The notes under the pieces are model-generated. The model searched no databases and was not told where the DNA came from. It saw only the letters and a list, made by a program, of their open reading frames with translations. Of a stretch of 64,000 nt of DNA, positions 58,886 to 64,000 are shown one piece after another. The stretch's first letter is position 1, and every line of letters starts with the position of its first letter. The position numbers and the translations under genes were made by a program. This DNA is from FEN-1073 sp963780865 (lineage in GTDB: Bacteria > Chloroflexota > Anaerolineae > Anaerolineales > RBG-16-64-43): assembly GCA_963780865.1 (NCBI GenBank), contig CAWADT010000023.1, positions 1 through 64,000 of the forward strand, read 5' to 3'.

Positions 58886-59026
58886 TTATCCCCCCCGACG
58901 AGCGGACTTTTTCAGAAGTTTCGATTTATCTGAATACAGCTCATCCAATTCCTTCTCGAAGTCAATTGCGTCGAGCTGGCGGGTCTTCCGACGGCCGGTT
59001 TCACGGTATCCTTTTTTAATACACAT
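58886..59026 (-). CDS. Possible small basic protein
   Basis: 46 residues starting MCIKKGYRETGRRKTRQLDA, then a helical ELDELYSDKSKLLKKS. It overlaps the end of a broken acetyltransferase-like fragment. No family recognised, and it could be a chance frame in degraded DNA. The surrounding 58782-59147 holds only this and the fragment. Confidence 0.3.
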   Translation of the reverse strand: MCIKKGYRETGRRKTRQLDAIDFEKELDELYSDKSKLLKKSARRGG

Positions 59027-59114
59027 GCAGCGCCTCGTAATGCAGCCTCAAAACGGCGTCGTGGTCGGCGGATTCGTAGCGGCGAATGATCAACCGATTG
59101 TCTTGTAAGTTCAT
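59016..59114 (-). pseudogene. N-terminal remnant of a GNAT-like acetyltransferase
   Basis: 32 residues, MNLQDNRLIIRRYESADHDA, then VLRLHYEALHVY and stop. The IIRRYESADHDAVLRLH pattern is typical of the first strand and helix of GNAT proteins. Nothing continues downstream. Confidence 0.35.
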
Positions 59115-59147
59115 ACGAGTGCGCGTGAAAATAGTTGAACCTAGGGA

Positions 59148-59939
59148 TTAGAAGGTGCTTTTAATCACCCCGCCGTCCACCGGAAGCATCAGTCCGGTGA
59201 GGTACGAGGCCGCCGGCGAACACAGGAACGCCGCCGCGCGGGCGAATTCTTCCGGCCGGGCCATCCGCCCCAGCGGGCTTTCCGCGGCTTGATTGCGGGA
59301 TTCCTCCTCGGGAGTGGCGCCGGTCCGGCGGGCGCGGTCGGCCATGAGTTCCCGAACGCGTTCAGTTTCCGTCCAGGCGGGGAGGATGGAATTTACGCGG
59401 ATGCCCTCCGGCCCCAGCTCCAGCGCCAGGGTCTTGGTCAAGCCGGCCACCGCTGCGCGAATCGAATTGGAAAGCACGAGATTGGGGATCGGCTGTTTAA
59501 TCGAATAGGAGGTGATGGTCAGTATCACCGGGGAGACGGATGCGCGGAGCGCTGGAAGTGCGGAGCGGATCAGGCGGACGGCGCTCAGAAGCATTCCGTC
59601 GACCGCTTTTTGCCAGGCTTCGTCGTCGAATGTCTCGAACCTTCCCGGCGGGGGACCGCCGGAATTGACCACGAGGATATCCAGGCCGCCAAGTTTATCC
59701 GCCGCGAGGACTGGAAGCGAGGAAGCGAAATCTGCCCGGGCGAGGTCGCCGGCCAGGGCGAAAGCCCTTTCGCCGGTTTGGCGCGTGATCCCGGCGGCCG
59801 CATCCTGCAAACGCCCGGCATCGCGCGCGTTGATCGCCACCTGGGCGCCCTCGCCGGAAAGCGCGAGCGCGGTGGCAAACCCCAATCCGCGGCTGGCGCC
59901 GGTGACGAGCGCCTTTTTATTCTTTAGGCCAAGGTCCAC
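59148..59939 (-). CDS. SDR family oxidoreductase, atypical catalytic residues
   Basis: 263 residues from the GTG at 59939 (GGAGG upstream, MDLGLKNKKALVTGASRGLG). Nucleotide binding is clear (TGASRGLG, NSGG), but the catalytic Tyr-xxx-Lys is replaced by Ser-xxx-Arg (LSNSIRAAVAGL) after the conserved serine in TITSYS. The C-terminal PVDGGVIKSTF is normal. A subfamily with this substitution exists as I recall it; activity may be changed. Earlier in-frame starts would add a poor leader. Confidence 0.8.
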   Translation of the reverse strand: MDLGLKNKKALVTGASRGLGFATALALSGEGAQVAINARDAGRLQDAAAGITRQTGERAFALAGDLARADFASSLPVLAADKLGGLDILVVNSGGPPPGRFETFDDEAWQKAVDGMLLSAVRLIRSALPALRASVSPVILTITSYSIKQPIPNLVLSNSIRAAVAGLTKTLALELGPEGIRVNSILPAWTETERVRELMADRARRTGATPEEESRNQAAESPLGRMARPEEFARAAAFLCSPAASYLTGLMLPVDGGVIKSTF

Positions 59940-59999
59940 GCCCACCTCCTGTATCCTCGCCGCGGTTGCCAATCCAGCGGCGGACAAAACAGAGAAAAC

Positions 60000-60326
60000 T
60001 CACCGTTGCTCGATTTGCGCGTCGACGATCTCCACGTCCGGCCGATGCGTTTCGATCCAGCGCAGCGCGGATTGCAGCACGCGCTCGTTCTGCGCCGCTT
60101 CGGTGCTCACCGCCACGCAACCAAGCCGCGCGCCGTCGCGGATATCCTGGTGGTCGATTTCCGCGGCGGCCAGGCCGAACCGGCTTTTCAACTGGGAAAG
60201 GAGCGGCAGGATTCGGCCTCGTTTTTCCTTGAGCGACCGGCTCCCGGGAATGCGAATATCGATTACGCAGGCGGTGATGTGCACGCGGAGATTCTGCTCC
60301 AGGATGGCCGGAGGGTCAAGGGACAT
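60000..60326 (-). CDS. DUF503 family protein (YlxP-like)
   Basis: 108 residues; a GTG at 60284 (VHITACVIDIRIPG) is an equally good start and aligns better with relatives. Core motifs: IPGSRSLKEKRGRILPLLSQ, FGLAAAEIDHQDIRDGARLG and CVAVSTEAAQNERVLQ. A small cytoplasmic protein, often near ribosome-assembly genes (rbfA, infB); function unknown. Confidence 0.85.
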   Translation of the reverse strand: MSLDPPAILEQNLRVHITACVIDIRIPGSRSLKEKRGRILPLLSQLKSRFGLAAAEIDHQDIRDGARLGCVAVSTEAAQNERVLQSALRWIETHRPDVEIVDAQIEQR

Positions 60327-60475
60327 TCGGTATAATACTTGTCGTCTTTCGAATTTGTCAGCCTACCTGGGATAGACCAACCCCCTCCATCCCCCCATTT
60401 ACCAAAAGAAAGGGGGGATGATACGGGAGGAGTTGTCGGAACGGATCGGCCGCCTTAAACTCCGCAAGGAGGGAT

Positions 60476-61435
60476 ATGCAATTTTCACTTGGAGCAATGG
60501 AATCTGGAACGCCCGCCGCGGAACAGGACGTGGTGATTCTGGGAACGGGTCCCGCGGGATTGGCCGCGGCCGTGTACGCCGCGCGGGCCGACCGCAAGCC
60601 GTTGGTGCTGGCCGGACCGGATCTGGGCGGCCAGGTGGCGCTCACCAACACCGTCGAGAACTATCCCGGTTTTCCCGAGGGCGTGGGGGGCGGCGATCTG
60701 TTTACGATGTTCCAAAAGCAGGCGGAACGGTTTGGAGCGGTGGTGGATTTTTCCACCGCGAACGAGGTGGATCTGAGCGTCCGCCCCTTCCGCATTCTGG
60801 CCGATACCGGCGAGTACCGTGCGAAGTGTCTGATTATCGCAACCGGCGCAAGCCCGCGCAAGCTTGGCGTTCCGGGCGAAGATACGCTGCTGGGGAAAGG
60901 TGTCTCCTATTGCGCCACCTGCGACGGAGCTTTCTTCCGCGGCAGGAAGGTGCTGGTGGTCGGCGGCGGGGACAGCGCGCTGGAAGAAGGCATCTTCCTT
61001 ACCCGCTACGTCACCCAGGCGACCATCGTCCATCGCCGGAACGAGTTGCGGGCCGGGACGCTGCTGCGCGAACGGGCGGAACACAACGAAAAAATCCGTT
61101 TCCTTTTGGACACGGTGGTGGACGAGATCCGGGGCGAAGCCAGCGTGCAGTCCGTGGCGGTTCACAACGTGACCAGCGGGAAGCCGGACGTGCTGACCGC
61201 CGAGGGCGTCTTCATTTTCGTCGGGCACGAGCCGAATACAGCCATATTCCGCGGGCAGCTGGAGATGGACCCGAAAGGGTACATCCGCGTCGACGAGCGA
61301 ATGCGCACCAGCGTGCCGGGAGTGTTTGCGGCCGGCGAGGCGGCGGACTCCATCTTCCGGCAGATCGCCACCTCGGCCGGAATGGGCGTGGCAGCCGCCC
61401 TCTCCGCCGAGCGCTGGCTGGCGGAGAACAAATAG
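60476..61435 (+). CDS. trxB: Thioredoxin reductase
   Basis: 319 residues. FAD site ILGTGPAGLAAAVYAAR, redox pair CATC (Cys146, Cys149), NADPH site VVGGGDSALEEGIF, and a final GEAADSIFRQIATSAGMG, the GD...RQ-like FAD motif with Glu for Asp. It reduces thioredoxin with NADPH in the cytoplasm. AAGGAGGG lies very close to the ATG at 60476; Met8 is an alternative start. Confidence 0.93.
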   Translation: MQFSLGAMESGTPAAEQDVVILGTGPAGLAAAVYAARADRKPLVLAGPDLGGQVALTNTVENYPGFPEGVGGGDLFTMFQKQAERFGAVVDFSTANEVDLSVRPFRILADTGEYRAKCLIIATGASPRKLGVPGEDTLLGKGVSYCATCDGAFFRGRKVLVVGGGDSALEEGIFLTRYVTQATIVHRRNELRAGTLLRERAEHNEKIRFLLDTVVDEIRGEASVQSVAVHNVTSGKPDVLTAEGVFIFVGHEPNTAIFRGQLEMDPKGYIRVDERMRTSVPGVFAAGEAADSIFRQIATSAGMGVAAALSAERWLAENK

Positions 61436-61454
61436 CCGCCTCCCGGAGAGGATC

Positions 61455-61483
61455 TTGACAAACCGGTCCGGGGGTGATAATAT
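61455..61483 (+). promoter_or_regulatory. Promoter of the cold-shock gene
   Basis: Consensus TTGACA (61455-61460), a 17-base spacer and TAATAT (61478-61483). The predicted leader is about 145 bases. Confidence 0.75.
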
Positions 61484-61534
61484 TTCCGGCGTAGGATACC
61501 AGTTGGTTCACGTTGGTTGGAAGCAGAAACGATG

Positions 61535-61565
61535 TGGCTCACGGGAATATCCGTGGGCCATTTTT
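61535..61565 (+). promoter_or_regulatory. Hairpin with U-run in the cold-shock leader
   Basis: A ten-base stem TGGCTCACGG/CCGTGGGCCA (one G-U pair) with a six-base loop, followed by TTTTT. It looks like an intrinsic terminator but lies about 67 bases before the start codon, so it could act as an attenuator or temperature-responsive element. Confidence 0.6.
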
Positions 61566-61632
61566 GTTCGTCCCTCCGATGGAACTGAATTGAGTTCCTA
61601 ACACCGTTTTTTGCCAAAAGGAGGCAAACACA

Positions 61633-61848
61633 ATGTCAGAGCGTATCACCGGCACGGTCAAGTGGTTCAACGGCGGGAAAGGCTACGGCTTTATTTCCCG
61701 GGAAGGCGGCGAGGACGTTTTCGTCCATTTCTCCGCCATCCAAGGCGAAGGCTATCGCAACCTTGAAGAAGGCCAGAAGGTCGAGTTTTCCGTTGAAAAA
61801 GGACCGAAGGGTTTGCAGGCCGCGAACGTCGTGGTCGTGAATTCGTAA
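61633..61848 (+). CDS. Cold-shock domain protein
   Basis: 71 residues with TGTVKWFNGGKGYGFISR (RNP1) and EDVFVHFSAIQ (RNP2). It binds single-stranded RNA and DNA and melts mRNA structure. AAGGAGG lies at good spacing, and a strong terminator follows. It has its own promoter. Confidence 0.97.
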   Translation: MSERITGTVKWFNGGKGYGFISREGGEDVFVHFSAIQGEGYRNLEEGQKVEFSVEKGPKGLQAANVVVVNS

Positions 61849-61860
61849 CTGCAATCTCCG

Positions 61861-61898
61861 AAAAAGCCCCGGCGAATGTTCGCCGGGGCTTTTTTTTA
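61861..61898 (+). terminator. Terminator of the cold-shock gene
   Basis: Stem AAGCCCCGGCGAA/TTCGCCGGGGCTT with a two-base loop and eight T residues. Confidence 0.95.
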
Positions 61899-62553
61899 TT
61901 TAAGGTACTTCTTAGGAGCTCGAGTGGATGTTCGTCCGGAGCTGAAGCTCCGTGCTCTCAATGGCGCCTGCCCTCGCGAAGCGGGGGCCGGGTAAACCCG
62001 ACATCAGATCAATAAAAAGAGTGCTGAAAAACTCAATTCATGCTGGCGTCATCTTCTTTGTGGTAAACCATCCCCCCTCGCTCCCCCCATTTTCTTTTGG
62101 AAAATGGGGGGATGAAAGGGGGGCAGGTGCGTCTGGCTAAAACAAAAACAACGTTTTTCAATGGCCTGCTAAACCAACGGATGACAGGCTTCCCGCGAAG
62201 AGACTCTTCGAATCCCATGGAATTACTATATGTAGAATCATCGACCACCGGAAATGTTTGAAGCCCGGCCTTGGTCGGGCGCGGTTAATAGCACGGGGCG
62301 CCCGTCCCGCGTATGCGCGGGATTAGCCCCGGGAAATATGTTTAGCAGGCTGTTTTAAAAAAAACTAGGGTGGTCGAGTAGGTTTTTTTTGCGTATCCCC
62401 GGCCCGACCCGCCGGGGCGGGCGAGACCACCGGTTTTTTGCGGGGTCTCGATACGCCCGCGTAGAACGCGGGCTACCGTGGTCCGCCCGGTGGGCTTGCC
62501 GGGGCGGGCTCGACAGGCTTTTTCAACATCCTGTTAGGGGCTTGAGGTTTTGG
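61899..62553. repeat. Gene-free region packed with small inverted-repeat elements
   Basis: No credible gene in 650 bases. 62019-62173 is bounded by GTGCTGAAAAACTC and TTTTTCAATGGCCTGC, loosely inverted ends. 62341-62537 is bounded by TTTAGCAGGCTGTT and AACATCCTGTTAG with A/T runs inside, like a second miniature element. Between them are a CCCCCCATTTT/AAAATGGGGGG hairpin (62082-62110) and ATCCCGC-type palindromes (62303-62325). Confidence 0.55.
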
Positions 62554-62886
62554 TCAGTACCTCGGCATGCCCGGGTCCGCGCGGAGGCTGTAGGCGTCCA
62601 GCCCCCCGCGCAGATGGCTCACCTTTTTGAATCCGATCGCCGAGAGATGCATCGCCGCGTGCAGGCTGCGGATGCCGTGGTGGCAATAGAGGAGGATCTC
62701 CTGCTCCGGGTCGAGCGTGCGGCACCAAACGGCGATCTGGTCCGCGGGATGAAGCTCTGCGCCGGGGAGGTGTGCCAGCGCGTATTCCTCCGGATCGCGC
62801 ACGTCGATCATGCGCGGCGCGCGGCCACCCTCGAGCAGGGCGCGTAATTGTTCGGGGGTTACGTCGCGGAAGAGTTCGTCAGCCAC
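62554..62886 (-). CDS. Rhodanese-like sulfurtransferase
   Basis: 110 residues with MIDVRDPEEYALAHLPGAEL and the active-site loop CHHGIRSLHA, whose Cys is present. Single-domain rhodaneses move sulfane sulfur. It overlaps the end of the M50 gene by eight bases, so the two are co-transcribed, with the protease gene first. Confidence 0.9.
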   Translation of the reverse strand: MADELFRDVTPEQLRALLEGGRAPRMIDVRDPEEYALAHLPGAELHPADQIAVWCRTLDPEQEILLYCHHGIRSLHAAMHLSAIGFKKVSHLRGGLDAYSLRADPGMPRY

Positions 62887-64000
62887 CGAAGATTTGCAGC
62901 GGGATGGGGGTGAAAATCAGGAAGAAGAGAATCAGGCCGAGCAGGGCCAGCGCGCGGTGGCGGGAGCTGAGCGGGGTAACGGTGTCCAGCGGCTCGGCGT
63001 GCGCCCGGCCGAAGAGGAAAATCAAAATCACGATGAGGAACCAGCCGGGCCAGAACAATCCCAGGAGGACCAGCGCGGCGATGATCCAGGGCAGAAGCCG
63101 GCCGGCGCGATTTCCAAAGATCGCGTAAAAGAGATGGCCGCCGTCCAGCTGCCCGGCCGGAATTAGATTCAGCCCCGTCACCATCAATCCCGCCCAGGCG
63201 CCGAAAGCGATCGGACTGGTAATCACGTCCACGCCCTGAATGGGACCGGGGGCGCCCGTAAAAAACAATCGCAGGTAATACAGAACGGGCGGGATGTCGA
63301 AGTGGGCCGGAGCGGGCAGCATCCGTCCGAAGACCGCGAGTTTCGCCAGCAGGTAGAGGATCGAATTGCCTTCCAACGAATAGCCCTGGCACGGGCCGAG
63401 CGTGGCCGGCAGCGCCTGAACGGTGGAAAGCAGCAGCCCGATGATCAGAAGCGGAATCGCCACCAGGAAGCCGGTCAGCGGCCCGGCGATGCCGATTTCG
63501 GTGAGCACGTTGCGGTTCTTGGGCGGTTCGCGCATCGAAATCACCGCGCCCATCGTGCCGAAGGGGCTGATGATCGGAAGCGGAATAAAGAACGGCAAGG
63601 TGACCGCCGTGTGATTTTTCCGTCCGGCGAAGTAATGGCCCAGTTCGTGCGAACCAAGGACGGCCAGGAAGCTCAGCGCGAAGGGCAATCCGACGCCGAG
63701 GTGATTGAGGGCCCATTGCATTTCAAGCACGAAGGATTTCCATTGGACCGCCAGCGCGGTCGAGGTTTCACAAGGAATAGCCGAAGCAGGTATCTCATTG
63801 ATGGCTCCCGCGAAGATCACGCTCGCCAGAGTGATTATAAACAGCACGAGATTGGTTCGCCCGCGGTTGTCAGTTTGGCGGGTTAAATCCCTTATCAGCA
63901 GCACCTCGTGCCGGCCGTTTTCTTCGCGCAGGACCGGCATCAAACCGAGCGGCTTGACCGCGGAAGACAGCGCGTCGAACGCGGATTCGCTTTCGAGGAG
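62879..64000 (-). CDS. M50 site-2-protease-like membrane metalloprotease, 5' part missing
   Basis: The frame is open to the window end, so the N-terminus is cut off. The visible part has an N-terminal soluble stretch (KPLGLMPVLREENGRHEVLL) and then about seven or eight membrane helices. The zinc motif is SHELGHYFAG, and the second ligand region is NLIPAGQLDGGHL. There is no PDZ domain in the visible part. Proteases of this type cleave membrane proteins such as anti-sigma factors, with the active site in the membrane. Substrate unknown. Confidence 0.9.
   Translation of the reverse strand, partial: LLESESAFDALSSAVKPLGLMPVLREENGRHEVLLIRDLTRQTDNRGRTNLVLFIITLASVIFAGAINEIPASAIPCETSTALAVQWKSFVLEMQWALNHLGVGLPFALSFLAVLGSHELGHYFAGRKNHTAVTLPFFIPLPIISPFGTMGAVISMREPPKNRNVLTEIGIAGPLTGFLVAIPLLIIGLLLSTVQALPATLGPCQGYSLEGNSILYLLAKLAVFGRMLPAPAHFDIPPVLYYLRLFFTGAPGPIQGVDVITSPIAFGAWAGLMVTGLNLIPAGQLDGGHLFYAIFGNRAGRLLPWIIAALVLLGLFWPGWFLIVILIFLFGRAHAEPLDTVTPLSSRHRALALLGLILFFLIFTPIPLQIFGG

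Noticed and set aside
58886..59114. A toxin-antitoxin pair
   Set aside because: The two short frames overlap in opposite phase on the same strand and neither has toxin or antitoxin motifs; one looks like an acetyltransferase remnant.
62389..62847. 152-residue plus-strand ORF
   Set aside because: It runs through repeats and antisense to the rhodanese gene, without protein features.

Overview
The window reads as a join of DNA from at least two bacteria rather than one chromosome. Positions about 1.3-17.9 kb have the gene content and style of a GC-rich, Solibacter/Bryobacter-like acidobacterium. The clues are hopanoid genes hpnJ and hpnI, a repeat-rich secreted protein of a kind I associate with that group, and rplU-rpmA-obgE. 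From about 17.9 kb to the end the content looks like Chloroflexota (Anaerolineae-like): twin-arginine DUF362 lipoproteins, an archaeal-type methionine adenosyltransferase, a complete str-S10-spc-alpha ribosomal cluster, WD40 and subtilisin-like proteins, and many dispersed palindromic repeats. These lineage assignments come from recognising protein style and were not checked by a search. The first 1.3 kb is a further patchwork with a lower-GC piece.

Left part. 0-1.3 kb holds fragments, including a broken GCS2-type carboxylate-amine ligase. 1.3-5.1 kb has two overlapping radical SAM/B12-type genes and an esterase on the minus strand. 5.38-10.83 kb is a small integrative element bounded by a 45-bp direct repeat of the 3' part of tRNA-Arg(ACG). 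It carries a tyrosine integrase, a 1195-residue secreted repeat protein and one small basic ORF. 10.9-14.3 kb is a translationally coupled minus-strand operon, hpnJ - two small EamA-type membrane proteins - hpnI. A LolA-like periplasmic protein, a thioesterase and rplU-rpmA-obgE follow. obgE carries one frameshift.

Right part. 17.9-26 kb has two DUF362 paralogues (the first cut by the junction), galT, a ParB-like/universal-stress fusion, the methionine adenosyltransferase with a structured leader, an AAA ATPase and an adenosine-specific kinase. rpoB (26.1-30.0 kb, minus) stands alone without rpoC and diverges from rpsL-rpsG-fusA-tuf-rpsJ. The plus-strand ribosomal cluster then runs unbroken to rpsI at 52.2 kb and includes secY, adk, map, rpmJ, rpoA and truA, but no infA. 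After it come mazG, a WD40 lipoprotein, a CPBP/subtilisin double-protease fusion, an SDR, a DUF503 protein, trxB, a cold-shock gene with a long leader, a repeat-packed intergenic region, a rhodanese and an M50-type membrane protease that runs off the window.

Sequence quality is uneven. From 17.9 to about 32.5 kb nearly every gene, including rpoB, fusA and rpsG, is broken by single-base indels, most of them an extra base in a short run. From 33 to 64 kb I found only one such break. I treat these as base-calling errors and give full-length gene spans.
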